Shown one piece after another: positions 51,754-60,792 of a DNA stretch of 64,000 bases. The notes below the pieces were generated by a model. That model was not told where the DNA came from. It was given only the letters and a program-made list of their open reading frames with translations, and ran no database searches. A program made the position numbers and the translations under genes. Origin of the DNA: Paraburkholderia kururiensis JCM 10599 = LMG 19447 (lineage in GTDB: Bacteria; Pseudomonadota; Gammaproteobacteria; Burkholderiales; Burkholderiaceae); NCBI RefSeq assembly GCF_003986935.1, contig NZ_RJZE01000005.1, forward strand, positions 124,001 through 188,000. The letters are read 5' to 3'. Each line of letters begins with the position of its first letter. Positions within the stretch are counted from its first letter, which is position 1.

Positions 51754-53481
51754 TTACTGAACCACCCGCGTCACCCCGCGCCCGCGCGGGTCCGCCGCGG
51801 GCAGCGGCGTGTCGCCGTCGATCTTGATGGCCTGGATGTCGCCGCTGAAGTTCTGCCCCTTCAGCACATAGCCCTTCGCCTCGACCGCCTTCGCAAGCTC
51901 GCCGTCCATGGGCTGATACGGCTCCCAGAAGATCGTATTGGGCGGCAGCAACTGGTGATGGAAGCGCATTGCCGCCACCGCGTCTTTCAGCGGCATGTGG
52001 AAGTCGTAGATGTTGTTGATCACCTGGAAGATCGACGTGAAGATGCGCGAGCCGCCAGGCGTGCCGATCACGAGCGACACCTTGCCGTCCTTCGTGAGGA
52101 TGGTGGGCGTCATGGAGGAAAGCGGCCGCTTCTTCGGCGCAATCGCATTCGCGTCGCTGCCCACCACGCCGAACATGTTCGGCACGCCGGGCTTGGCCGA
52201 GAAGTCGTCCATCTCGTCGTTGAGCACGATGCCCGTGCCGTCCGCCACCACACCCGAGCCGAAATAGCCGTTGATGGTGTAGGTGTTCGACACCGCGTTG
52301 CCCCACTTGTCCACCACCGAGAAGTGCGTGGTCTCCGCCTTCTCCGGCATCGAGGTGCCAAGCCCCGGCTGCACGCTCTTCGTATCGGACGGCGTGTTCT
52401 CGTTGACCTCCGCCGCGCGCTTCGCAATGTAGGCATCGTCGGTCAACTGCGCGATGGGCACCTTATAGAAGTCCGGGTCGCCGAGGTACTGGGCGCGGTC
52501 TGCGAACACGCGCTTCTCGATCTCCGCGATCAGGTGAACGTATTGAGCCGAGTTGAGCGAAACGCCCTTGAAATACGGCGCGAGATCGGCCTTCATCTTC
52601 AAGAGCTGCACGAGCCCGATGCCACCCGAGCTGGGCGGCGGCGCCGTGATGATGCGATAGCCGTTCCAGTTCGCTTCGATCGGTTGACGCCACACGGCCT
52701 TGTACTGCTGCAGGTCCTGCTTCGTGATGAGACCGTGGCCGCGCATGGAGGCGGCGATCAGGTCGGCGGTCTTGCCGCTGTAGAAATCTTTCGCGCCGTC
52801 GTTGGCGATGCGCGTCAACACGGACGCCAGTTGCGGCTGCTTGAAGTTGACGCCTTCGTTCATGCCGCCGAAGTACTGATCGAAATTCGTCTTGCCCGCG
52901 AATTCCTTCGATGCCGCGTCGCGACGCTGCGCGAGCTGGTCGCTCACTTCGAAGCCGTCGCGCGCGTAATGGATGGCGGGCGCAAGCACCTGCTTCCACT
53001 TGAGCTTGCCGAAGCGCCGCTGCGCTTCCCACATGCCCGACACGGTACCGGGCACGCCTACGGCGTCATAGCCATAGAGGCTCTTGCCGGGAATCACGTT
53101 GCCCTGGTCGTCCAGGTACATGTTGCGCGTGGCGGCCAGCGGCGCACGTTCGCGATAGTCGATGAAGTACGGCTTGCCGTTCACGTAGAGCGTCATGAAC
53201 CCGCCGCCGCCGATGTTGCCGGCTTCGGGATACGTGGCCGCGAGTGTGAACGCGATGGCGACGGCGGCATCCACCGCATTGCCGCCTTCCTTGAAGACCT
53301 GTTCGGCGGCGTCGGCTGCATATTTGTCCGCTACGGCAACCGCCGAGCCGGTAAGGATGGCCGGCTGCTGCGGTACCTTCGCAACAGCGGGCGTGCTCTC
53401 GAGAAAGCCCGCGGATACCGATGCGAGCGAGACGAACGCGAATGCACTAGCAGCGACTTTGCTTCTTTCGATTAACTTCAT
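51754..53481 (-). CDS. ggt: Gamma-glutamyltransferase
   Basis: 575-residue periplasmic Ntn-hydrolase. Signal peptide at the N-terminus (cleavage near residue 34, TPAVA). The autocleavage nucleophile is Thr384 in AETTHFSVVD; the Gly-rich PLSSMTPTI and GTPGGSRI segments belong to the small-subunit active site. It breaks down glutathione and gamma-glutamyl compounds. GGGGGA lies before ATG 53481. A longer in-frame start at 53508 lacks support. A strong terminator follows. Confidence 0.9.
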   Translation of the reverse strand: MKLIERSKVAASAFAFVSLASVSAGFLESTPAVAKVPQQPAILTGSAVAVADKYAADAAEQVFKEGGNAVDAAVAIAFTLAATYPEAGNIGGGGFMTLYVNGKPYFIDYRERAPLAATRNMYLDDQGNVIPGKSLYGYDAVGVPGTVSGMWEAQRRFGKLKWKQVLAPAIHYARDGFEVSDQLAQRRDAASKEFAGKTNFDQYFGGMNEGVNFKQPQLASVLTRIANDGAKDFYSGKTADLIAASMRGHGLITKQDLQQYKAVWRQPIEANWNGYRIITAPPPSSGGIGLVQLLKMKADLAPYFKGVSLNSAQYVHLIAEIEKRVFADRAQYLGDPDFYKVPIAQLTDDAYIAKRAAEVNENTPSDTKSVQPGLGTSMPEKAETTHFSVVDKWGNAVSNTYTINGYFGSGVVADGTGIVLNDEMDDFSAKPGVPNMFGVVGSDANAIAPKKRPLSSMTPTILTKDGKVSLVIGTPGGSRIFTSIFQVINNIYDFHMPLKDAVAAMRFHHQLLPPNTIFWEPYQPMDGELAKAVEAKGYVLKGQNFSGDIQAIKIDGDTPLPAADPRGRGVTRVVQ

Positions 53482-53660
53482 TGGACGTCCCCCATGGCAA
53501 CACTGCATGGCACTTGCGTGCGCAGTGAGTTGAGTGCGCAGCGAAAACTCTGCCTTGGGCTTATATCACGCCAATGATCGGTTTGCGAGCACGAGCGGGC
53601 GCAAACGCCGCGCCCGCGCTGCCTCTGTCGCCTCTACTGCTTCTGCCCTTCGATTTACTT

Positions 53661-55064
53661 CTACGCTGCCGCCGACGCTTTCTGCGTCAGCACCTGCCCG
53701 GCCACGTCGTCCACTGCGGCTTTCGCCAGTTGCACGATCTCGTCAACGTCCGCACGCGATGCGATGAGCGGCGGCGCGAAGCCGAGAATGTCGCCGTTCG
53801 GCATCGCACGCGCGATCAGACCGCGTTGCAGCGCAGCAGCCGACACGCGCGGCCCCACCTTCAGCGCGGCATCGAACGGAATGCGCGCATCCTTGTCGGC
53901 CATGAATTCGAGCGCGGCCAGCATGCCCTCGCCGCGCACTTCGCCCACGAGCGGGTGCGCATCGAACGCCGCGTGCAGTTGCTGTTGCAGGTACGCCCCC
54001 GTTTCGGCCGCATTGCGCGTAATCGACTCGCGTTCGAGGATGTCGAGATTCGCGAGTGCCGCAGCCGCGCAAATCGGATGCCCCGAGTACGTCCAGCCGT
54101 GCCCCATGGCGCCAAGTTCCTGGGATGCCTGATCGATTACGTCCCACACGCGTTCGCTCACGATCACGCCCGAGAGCGGCGCATACGCACTCGTGAGGCC
54201 CTTGGCCACCGTGATGAGATCGGGCTCGATGCCGTAGTGCTGCGCGCCCATCTTCGAACCGAGCCGCCCGAAGCCGCACACCACTTCGTCGCAGATCAGC
54301 AGAATGTCGTGCTTCTTGAGCACTGGCTGGATGGCCGCCCAGTAGCCCTTCGGCGGCGGCAGGATGCCGCCCGTGCCCATTACCGGTTCGCCGATGAACG
54401 CGGCGATGGTGTCCGCGCCTTCGTGCGCAATGAGCTTTTCGAGTTCATCCACGCAGTACGCGACGAACTGCTCTTCGCTCATCCCCGCCGGCGCCTGGCG
54501 ATACCAGTGCGGACACACCGTGTGCTTGACGCGCTCGACGGGCAGGTCGAAGCACTGGTGAAAGCCCGGCAGCCCCGTGAGGCTGCCCGTCACGATGCCC
54601 GAGCCGTGATAGCCGCGCTGGCGCGAGATGATCTTCTTCTTTTGCGGGCGTCCCTTCACGTTGTTGTAGTACCAGACGATCTTGATCTGCGTTTCGTTCG
54701 CGTCCGAACCGGACATGCCGTAGTACACCTTCTTCATGCCGGCCGGCGCCCAGTCGATGATGCGCGACGACAGTTCGATGATGGTGTCCGTCGAGTGGCC
54801 GACATAGGTGTGGTAGTAGGCGAGCTTCTTCGCCTGCTCGTAGATGGCCTCGGCCACTTCGGTGCGGCCGTAGCCGATGTTCACGCAATAGAGACCCGCG
54901 AAGGCGTCGATGAACGACTTGCCCGTGTGGTCTTCAATGCGAATGCCCTTCGCGCCCGTGACGATGCGACCCGGCAGCGCGCCGCTCGCGTGGTCGTGAG
55001 CGTGCGTGGAGGGGTGCATGAAGTGGGCGCGGTCGGCCGTGAGCAGGGAGTCGAATGAGGTCAT
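53661..55064 (-). CDS. doeD: Diaminobutyrate--pyruvate/2-oxo acid aminotransferase DoeD
   Basis: 467-residue class III PLP aminotransferase. The Schiff-base Lys288 is in TVAKGLTSAY, Asp259 (CDEV) contacts the pyridine N, and GSDANETQIK is the phosphate region. Placed in an ectoine cluster it is expected to convert L-2,4-diaminobutyrate to aspartate semialdehyde. GGAGAAGC is before ATG 55064. It follows doeC by 58 bases and is the last gene of the cluster in this window. Confidence 0.85.
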   Translation of the reverse strand: MTSFDSLLTADRAHFMHPSTHAHDHASGALPGRIVTGAKGIRIEDHTGKSFIDAFAGLYCVNIGYGRTEVAEAIYEQAKKLAYYHTYVGHSTDTIIELSSRIIDWAPAGMKKVYYGMSGSDANETQIKIVWYYNNVKGRPQKKKIISRQRGYHGSGIVTGSLTGLPGFHQCFDLPVERVKHTVCPHWYRQAPAGMSEEQFVAYCVDELEKLIAHEGADTIAAFIGEPVMGTGGILPPPKGYWAAIQPVLKKHDILLICDEVVCGFGRLGSKMGAQHYGIEPDLITVAKGLTSAYAPLSGVIVSERVWDVIDQASQELGAMGHGWTYSGHPICAAAALANLDILERESITRNAAETGAYLQQQLHAAFDAHPLVGEVRGEGMLAALEFMADKDARIPFDAALKVGPRVSAAALQRGLIARAMPNGDILGFAPPLIASRADVDEIVQLAKAAVDDVAGQVLTQKASAAA

Positions 55065-55122
55065 GTGCTTCTCCGTGATGATGTCGTGATCGGTTGAATA
55101 GAGGGGCGGGCCTGCTCGCGCG

Positions 55123-56625
55123 TCATGCCGCAGCCGCATGCCGCATCGATGCGGCGTTCGCGTGAGGCAAGCCAAGTTGGCCCAGGCAGTAGTAGCGGGT
55201 TTCCACGAACGGTTCGAAGCCTTCCATGCCGCCTTCGCGGCCAAGGCCCGAGGCCTTCATGCCGCCGAAGGGAATGGGCGCGCCCGTGAACTTCACGCCG
55301 TTCACGGAGACCATCGCGAATTCGAGTCGGCGAAGGGTCTGCCAGACGGTGTTCAGGTTCGTCGACATCAGATAGGCGGCAAGGCCGTATTCGGTGTCGT
55401 TGGCAAGCGCGATGGCTTCGTCGAGCGTCTCGAACGGCGACACCGCCGAGATGGGTGCGAAGTTTTCTTCGTCGTAGACGCGCATGCCGGGCCGCGCGTC
55501 GGCAATCACGGTGGGTTCGAAGAACCAGCCGCCCAGCGCGTGCGGCTCGCCGCCCACGGTGATGCGTGCGCCTTTCGCGCGGGCGTCGGCCACGCGTTCG
55601 CGCGTGGTGTCGAACGCCGCCTGGTGCATGAGCGGACCCACGTCCACGCTGTCTTCGAATGCTCCGCCCACTTTCAGCGCACGCACGGCGTCGCTGTAGC
55701 GGGCAACGAATGCTTTGTAGAGCGGCTTCGCCACAAGAATGCGGTTCGCTGCGCAGCAGTCTTGCCCCGAGGTCTGAAACTTCGCGGCCACGGCCACGCG
55801 CACGGCTTCTTCGAGATCCGCATCTTCCGCGACGATGAAGGGCGCGTTGCCGCCCAGTTCCAGTGCGGTCTTCTTGATGTCCACACTCGCCGCGGCCTGC
55901 ATGACGAGCGTGCCCACGCGCGTGGAACCCGTGAAGCTGACCGAGCGCACGCGAGCGTCGCGCACGAGCGTTTCCATCGCGGTCTGCGGCTCACCGAGCA
56001 CGACGTTGAAGACGCCTGCGGGAAAGCCCGCTTCTTCCGCGAGTTGCGCGAGCGCGAGCGCCGAGAACGGCGTCTCGTGCGCGGGCTTCACGACTACGGT
56101 GCAGCCCGCCGCGATAGCCGCCGCGGCCTTGCGCGTGATCATCGCCGAGGGGAAATTCCACGGCGTGATGAGTGCGGCCACGCCTACCGGCTCCATCATC
56201 GTGCCGAGCTGCGCGCCGTCGATATGGGACGGGATCGTGCGGCCGCCCAGCCGTTTCGCTTCGTGCGCGAACCATTCGATGAAGCTTGCGCCATAGGTGA
56301 TCTCGCCGCGCGCCTCCGCGAGCGGCTTGCCCTGCTCCAGCGCAAGCATGCTGGCCAGATCGTTGCGATGGCGCAGCACGAGTTCGTGCCAGCGCAGCAG
56401 CAGCGCGCTGCGCTGCGCCACCGGCACCCAGCGCCACGCTTCGAACGCGCGCTGCGCCGCGGACACCGCTTCCTCGATCTGCGCGGCGCTCAACATCGGA
56501 ACGTGGCCGATCACGCTTTGATCGGCAGGGTTCTGCACCGCGACGGTGGATGCCGTGTCGCTGTGAACCCAGCGTCCGTCTACATAGCACAGCGACTTGA
56601 ATAGAACGGGATGGCCCAGCAGCAT
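55123..56625 (-). CDS. doeC: Aspartate-semialdehyde dehydrogenase DoeC
   Basis: 500-residue NAD(P) aldehyde dehydrogenase (succinate-semialdehyde dehydrogenase-like). Glu256 (LELGGNAP) and the nucleophile Cys290 (SGQDCCAAN) are intact. DoeC oxidises aspartate semialdehyde to aspartate, the last step of ectoine catabolism. Two ATGs compete: 56637 and 56625. The second is preceded by GGAGGAAG, which lies inside the first possible codons (ATGGAGGAAGTC), so 56625 is chosen. A 203-base gap with three phased repeats separates it from doeX, so doeCD may have its own promoter. Confidence 0.85.
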   Translation of the reverse strand: MLLGHPVLFKSLCYVDGRWVHSDTASTVAVQNPADQSVIGHVPMLSAAQIEEAVSAAQRAFEAWRWVPVAQRSALLLRWHELVLRHRNDLASMLALEQGKPLAEARGEITYGASFIEWFAHEAKRLGGRTIPSHIDGAQLGTMMEPVGVAALITPWNFPSAMITRKAAAAIAAGCTVVVKPAHETPFSALALAQLAEEAGFPAGVFNVVLGEPQTAMETLVRDARVRSVSFTGSTRVGTLVMQAAASVDIKKTALELGGNAPFIVAEDADLEEAVRVAVAAKFQTSGQDCCAANRILVAKPLYKAFVARYSDAVRALKVGGAFEDSVDVGPLMHQAAFDTTRERVADARAKGARITVGGEPHALGGWFFEPTVIADARPGMRVYDEENFAPISAVSPFETLDEAIALANDTEYGLAAYLMSTNLNTVWQTLRRLEFAMVSVNGVKFTGAPIPFGGMKASGLGREGGMEGFEPFVETRYYCLGQLGLPHANAASMRHAAAA

Positions 56626-56732
56626 GACTTCCTCCATGATTGGCCGGCAGAGTGGCGACGACATTGGCCAGAACCTGCCTCTGTAGCGTTGTTTCAATGC
56701 CTTCCACTGTAGGGCCGGCATGCCCTCTGCTC

Positions 56733-56802
56733 TTTCTGTGTTGCGGCCCGACGCTGTGCGTTCTTTCTGTTTTCGAGCCGGAATTTCAGGGGTTTTTTCT
56801 GT
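56733..56802. promoter_or_regulatory. Three phased direct repeats between doeX and doeC
   Basis: TTTCTGT occurs at 56733, 56764 and 56796, spaced 31 and 32 bp (about three helical turns each); the first two share TCTTTCTGT. Arrays of this type suit wrapping by Lrp/AsnC octamers. DoeX is encoded next door. The site is on the doeC promoter side. Confidence 0.5.
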
Positions 56803-56828
56803 GGCGTGCTTTCGGGCGGGTGCGGCCC

Positions 56829-57317
56829 TCAGCCCGCCTCGCCTGAATCCGCAACCCAGTCCGGCACCGTATCCCCTGCCTGCTTCACGACCTTCGTCAC
56901 GATGTAGGTGAAATAGCGCTCGATGCCGAGTTCGTCCGTGAGCAGCGAATCGATGAAACGCTGGTACTGGTCGATGTCGCGCGAGACCACGTGCATCACG
57001 TAGTCCACGCCGCCGCCAGTGGCGTGGCACTGCACGACTTCGGGAGCGCTAGCCACGCGCTCCTCGAAGCGGCGCATGTCGTGCGCCGTATGGCGCGCGA
57101 GCGTGACTTCCACGACGATGCGCGTGCCCTTGAACGCCGCAATCCAGTCGATATCCGCACGATAGCCGCGAATCAGCCCGCTTTCCTCCAGACGCCGCAC
57201 GCGCTCCCACGCCGGCGAGATCGACAGGTTGACCTCTTCGGCGAGGCGCGACTTCGTGATGCGTCCATCGCACACCAGGGTACGCAGAATCGCGAGGTCG
57301 TAGCGGTCGAGTTTCAT
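56829..57317 (-). CDS. doeX: Lrp/AsnC-family regulator DoeX
   Basis: 162 residues. The N-terminal HTH (LDRYDLAILRTLVCDGRITK, SLSISPAWERVRRLEESG) and RAM ligand domain (VVEVTLARHTAH, VQCHATGGGVDYVMHV) are complete. The position among doeB and doeC identifies it as DoeX, the regulator of ectoine breakdown described in Halomonas. It is translated from the eutB-doeB transcript (31-base gap from doeB). Its ligand is likely a pathway intermediate. Confidence 0.82.
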   Translation of the reverse strand: MKLDRYDLAILRTLVCDGRITKSRLAEEVNLSISPAWERVRRLEESGLIRGYRADIDWIAAFKGTRIVVEVTLARHTAHDMRRFEERVASAPEVVQCHATGGGVDYVMHVVSRDIDQYQRFIDSLLTDELGIERYFTYIVTKVVKQAGDTVPDWVADSGEAG

Positions 57318-57348
57318 GGATGTATCGCGTGCCTATAGCGGGCGGCGC

Positions 57349-58401
57349 TCAGGCCGCCACCGGAATGCCGCGCTCCACGACGTCGGCCACCACCGCGACG
57401 GTGTCGCCCACGCGCACGAGCCCCGGGAAATGGCGCGCCGCAAGCAGCCCGCTGCGCGCCGCGCGATATTCGAAGGGCCGCGCGCCCGAGCGCGTCGTGT
57501 CGTACACACGGGCGATCACCTCCCCGTGTTCCACCATCTCGCCCAGGTCCTTGCACGGCTCGATCAGGCCGTCGTGCTCGCTCGTCGTATAGCAGCTGCC
57601 GTCGGGCATATCGAGCAGCGTCGTGGTGCGCGATGCCTCGCCCCACGCGCGGCTCGCCGCCTCGAACAGTTCGCCCGCGGGCGGCGCGAGCACGCCGGCA
57701 TGCTGCAGAAAGCCACGCACGCCGCGCATCGCCACGGCCACGCTCGCCGCGGTAGCCGTGCCGCCGCCGCCCAGTTCCGTCGAGACGAATACCTTGCCCG
57801 CCTCTTCCACCGCCGTATCGAAGAGCCCGACGCTGTCGAGTTCCAGCATGCGCATGGAGTACGGCGCGCCGAACGCACGCATTGCGGCCTCGCAGCGCGC
57901 CTGCTGCTTCGGGTCGTGCAGCACGTGAATGGCGGCGAAGGGCACGAAGTCGAGCGTGCGTCCGCCTGCGTGCAGGTCCAGCACGTAGTCGGCAAGCGGC
58001 AGCAGATAGCGCTGGAAGTAGTCCGCGATTTTTTCGGTAAGGGTGCCGTCGGGGCGACCCGGAAAGCTGCGGTTCAGGTTGCCGCGATCGATGGGCGACG
58101 TGCGGCTTCCCGCCAGAAACGCGGGGTAATTCATGAACGGCACGATGATGACGCGGCCCGCCACGTCCTCGGCCTTCAGCGTGGAGGCGAGCCGCGAGAG
58201 CACGATGGGCCCTTCGTACTCGTCGCCGTGGTTGCCGCCTGTCAGCAGCACCGTGGGCCCGTGCCCGCGCTGCACGACGGTGACGGGGATCATCACCGCG
58301 CCCCACGCGGAACTGTCGTGCGAGTGCGGCAGTTTCAGGAAACCGTGCTGAACCCCTTGCCCGTCGAAGTCGACGGTCGGTGTAATCGGCGATGCGCGCA
58401 T
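57349..58401 (-). CDS. doeB: N-alpha-acetyl-L-2,4-diaminobutyrate deacetylase DoeB (EutE-like)
   Basis: 350-residue zinc hydrolase of the succinylglutamate desuccinylase/aspartoacylase family. GGNHGDEYEGP holds the zinc His and Glu, and DLHAGGRTLD the third His. It removes acetyl from N-alpha-acetyl-diaminobutyrate. ATG 58401 overlaps nothing, but doeA's stop is three bases before it, so the two are tightly linked. The order with DoeA and EutBC matches ectoine clusters in rhizobia and halophiles. Confidence 0.87.
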   Translation of the reverse strand: MRASPITPTVDFDGQGVQHGFLKLPHSHDSSAWGAVMIPVTVVQRGHGPTVLLTGGNHGDEYEGPIVLSRLASTLKAEDVAGRVIIVPFMNYPAFLAGSRTSPIDRGNLNRSFPGRPDGTLTEKIADYFQRYLLPLADYVLDLHAGGRTLDFVPFAAIHVLHDPKQQARCEAAMRAFGAPYSMRMLELDSVGLFDTAVEEAGKVFVSTELGGGGTATAASVAVAMRGVRGFLQHAGVLAPPAGELFEAASRAWGEASRTTTLLDMPDGSCYTTSEHDGLIEPCKDLGEMVEHGEVIARVYDTTRSGARPFEYRAARSGLLAARHFPGLVRVGDTVAVVADVVERGIPVAA

Positions 58402-58404
58402 GCC

Positions 58405-59652
58405 CTACTCCTTCACGAACAGTTTGCGCGGCGTGTTGCAGAAGGTCTCGACGCCGGTCTCGGTAATCAGGATGCTTTCCGTAATTTCGAGGCCCCAGTC
58501 GTCGAGCCATAGGCCCGGCATGAAGTGGAACGTCATGCCCGGTTGCAGCACCGTGCGGTCGCCGGGCCGCAGGCTCATGGTGCGCTCGCCCCAGTCGGGC
58601 GGATAACTCGCGCCGATGGGGTAGCCGCATCGGCTGTTCTTTTCGATGCCCGATTTGCGCAGCACGGCGAAGAACGCGTTCGCAATGTCTTCACAGGTGT
58701 TGCCCGGCTTCGCGGCGGCAAGCCCCGCTTCGATGCCTTCCACCACGGCACTTTCGGCATCGATGAAATGCTTCGGCGGGTTGCCGAGATAAACCGTGCG
58801 CGACTGCGGGCAGTGATAGCGGCGAAAGCAGCCGGCAATCTCGAAGAACGTGCCGGCTCCGCGCGCGAACGGCGTGTCGTCCCAGGTGAGGTGCGGCGCG
58901 GCCGCGTCGGCGCCCGTGGGCAGCAGCGGCACGATGGCGGGATAGTCGCCGCCGTAGCCTTCGACGCCCGTGATGCCCGCGGCGTAAATATCCGCGACAA
59001 GGTCGTTCTTGCGCATGCCGGGCTCGATGCGCTCCACGATGCGCGCATGCATCTTTTCGACGATGCGCGCCGCAATGCGCATGTACTCGATCTCGCGCGG
59101 CGACTTCACCGCGCGCTGCCAGTTCACGAGCGCGGTCGCGTCGCGCCACTGCGCCTGCGGCAAGTTGCGCTTGACCGCTTCCCATGCCGCAGCGCTGAAG
59201 TAATAGTTGTCGAGTTCCACGCCGATGCGGCCCCGGCCCCAGCCGCGCGCTTCGATCACCTCGTGCGAGAGGTAGTCCATGGGATGCCGCTCCGTGGACT
59301 GCACGTAATGATCGGGATACCCAACGATCTGGTCGTGCTTCATGAACACCGTGCGGCGCGCGCCGTTGGCATCCTGGCCGCGACCGAACCAGACGGGCTC
59401 GCCTTCCATGGCGAGCAGCACGCACTGGTGCACGTAGAACGACCAGCCGTCGTAGCCCGTGAGCCACGCCATGTTGGTCGGGTCCGTCACGATCAGCAGA
59501 TCGACGCCGGCTTCCTGCATGGCACGGCGCGTGCGGGCGATGCGCGCGGCGTACTCCTCGCGCTCGAACGGCAGGCGCACGGCGGGCGCGGCGGGTGCGG
59601 CGGGCGCCACGCCGCTCGTCGCGTGCGGTTTCTGTTGCATGGTTTCTGGCAT
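58405..59652 (-). CDS. doeA: Ectoine hydrolase DoeA (EutD-like)
   Basis: 415-residue M24-type (creatinase/aminopeptidase P fold) protein. The N-terminal creatinase domain (LIVTDPTNMAWLTGYDGWSF) and the catalytic domain (FARGAGTFFEIAGCFRRYHC, FHFMPGLWLDDWGLEITES) match ectoine hydrolase. It lacks the full M24 set of five metal ligands, as expected for DoeA, which is not a metallopeptidase. It opens ectoine to N-acetyl-diaminobutyrate. A short Ala/Pro-rich N-terminus precedes the domain. GGAAGGGACC is upstream of ATG 59652. Confidence 0.87.
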   Translation of the reverse strand: MPETMQQKPHATSGVAPAAPAAPAVRLPFEREEYAARIARTRRAMQEAGVDLLIVTDPTNMAWLTGYDGWSFYVHQCVLLAMEGEPVWFGRGQDANGARRTVFMKHDQIVGYPDHYVQSTERHPMDYLSHEVIEARGWGRGRIGVELDNYYFSAAAWEAVKRNLPQAQWRDATALVNWQRAVKSPREIEYMRIAARIVEKMHARIVERIEPGMRKNDLVADIYAAGITGVEGYGGDYPAIVPLLPTGADAAAPHLTWDDTPFARGAGTFFEIAGCFRRYHCPQSRTVYLGNPPKHFIDAESAVVEGIEAGLAAAKPGNTCEDIANAFFAVLRKSGIEKNSRCGYPIGASYPPDWGERTMSLRPGDRTVLQPGMTFHFMPGLWLDDWGLEITESILITETGVETFCNTPRKLFVKE

Positions 59653-59740
59653 GGTGGTCCCTTCCTTGTCCTTCGGTTTGTTGCCCTTCGTGCTGCTTTG
59701 CCTGCGCGTCCTGGCCTTCTGCGCTCAGGTGGACGGCTTG

Positions 59741-60754
59741 TCACTCGCTTGCGTGTTTGAGGGCATCGTTGTGAAACGTCGTGCCTGCACCCGCGGCGCG
59801 CGCACGGGCCAGCGCGAGCGCGGCAATCGCCGTGTCCTGTGCGCCGGTGCCCGTGAGGTCGCAGATCGTGATGTCGTCGTCGCTCGTACGTCCAGGCACG
59901 CCGCCCGCAATCACTTCGCCCAGCTCGGCGAAGCGCGCGTTGGCGGCCACAGCGCCCGCTTCGATGGCGTGATGCAACTCGCCCAGCACGCGCGTCTGTT
60001 GCAGACGGTCACACACGTAACGTGCGGCGGCGAGCGCCGCGGGCTCGATCTCGTTCTTGTGTTCCGCGTCGGATCCCATCGCCGTGATGTGCAGACCCGG
60101 ATGCAGGTCACGCGCCTGCACGAGCGGTGTCTCGCTCGGCGTGGTGGTGATCGCGATGTCGGCTTCGCACAGCGCGTCGTGCACGTCTTGCGCAACACAT
60201 GCTTCGACGGCGAGCCGCTCGCCCATCTCGCGGGAAAACTGCGCGGCGCGTTCGCGGTCGCGCGCCCAAACAGAGACGCGCTCGAAGCGCCTCACGCGCG
60301 CGAGCGCACGCAACTGAAGCCGCGCCTGCTCGCCCGCGCCGATCACCGCCACGTGCCGCGCGTTTTCACGCGCCAGCCAGCGCGCGGCAACCGCACCTGC
60401 CGCCGCGGTGCGCACGGCGGTGAGATAGCCGTTGTCGAGCAGCACGGCTTCGGTCAAGCCCGTGCGCGCCGAGAGCACGAGCATGAGTCCGTTGAGGCTG
60501 GGCAGCCCGAGCTGCGGGTTGTTGAAGAAGCCGGGGCTCACCTTGATCGCAAAGCTCTCGAAGCGGGGCAGATACGCGGTCTTCACATCCACCTCGCCGC
60601 GATACTCGGGCAGATCAAGCCGCAGCACAGGCGGCATCGCCACCGCTTCGGTCGCGAGCGCGAGGAACGCGGATTCCACCTGATCGATCGCGGCCAGATC
60701 GAGTGGCACGAGTTCGCGCAGTTCGCTTTCGCCCAGCAACGTGATGGATGACAT
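59741..60754 (-). CDS. eutC: EutC, ornithine cyclodeaminase-like enzyme
   Basis: 337 residues with the OCD/mu-crystallin fold. HVAVIGAGEQARLQLRAL is the NAD-binding glycine motif; DVHDALCEADIAITTTPSE follows. EutC with EutB is predicted to convert hydroxyectoine to ectoine. It lies between eutB and doeA with short gaps (38 and 88 bases). It is not a housekeeping ornithine cyclodeaminase, judging by context. Confidence 0.83.
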   Translation of the reverse strand: MSSITLLGESELRELVPLDLAAIDQVESAFLALATEAVAMPPVLRLDLPEYRGEVDVKTAYLPRFESFAIKVSPGFFNNPQLGLPSLNGLMLVLSARTGLTEAVLLDNGYLTAVRTAAAGAVAARWLARENARHVAVIGAGEQARLQLRALARVRRFERVSVWARDRERAAQFSREMGERLAVEACVAQDVHDALCEADIAITTTPSETPLVQARDLHPGLHITAMGSDAEHKNEIEPAALAAARYVCDRLQQTRVLGELHHAIEAGAVAANARFAELGEVIAGGVPGRTSDDDITICDLTGTGAQDTAIAALALARARAAGAGTTFHNDALKHASE

Positions 60755-60792
60755 ATCGGGGTGTCCTGTTCAGATGGCGCGTGGCCTTTCGC

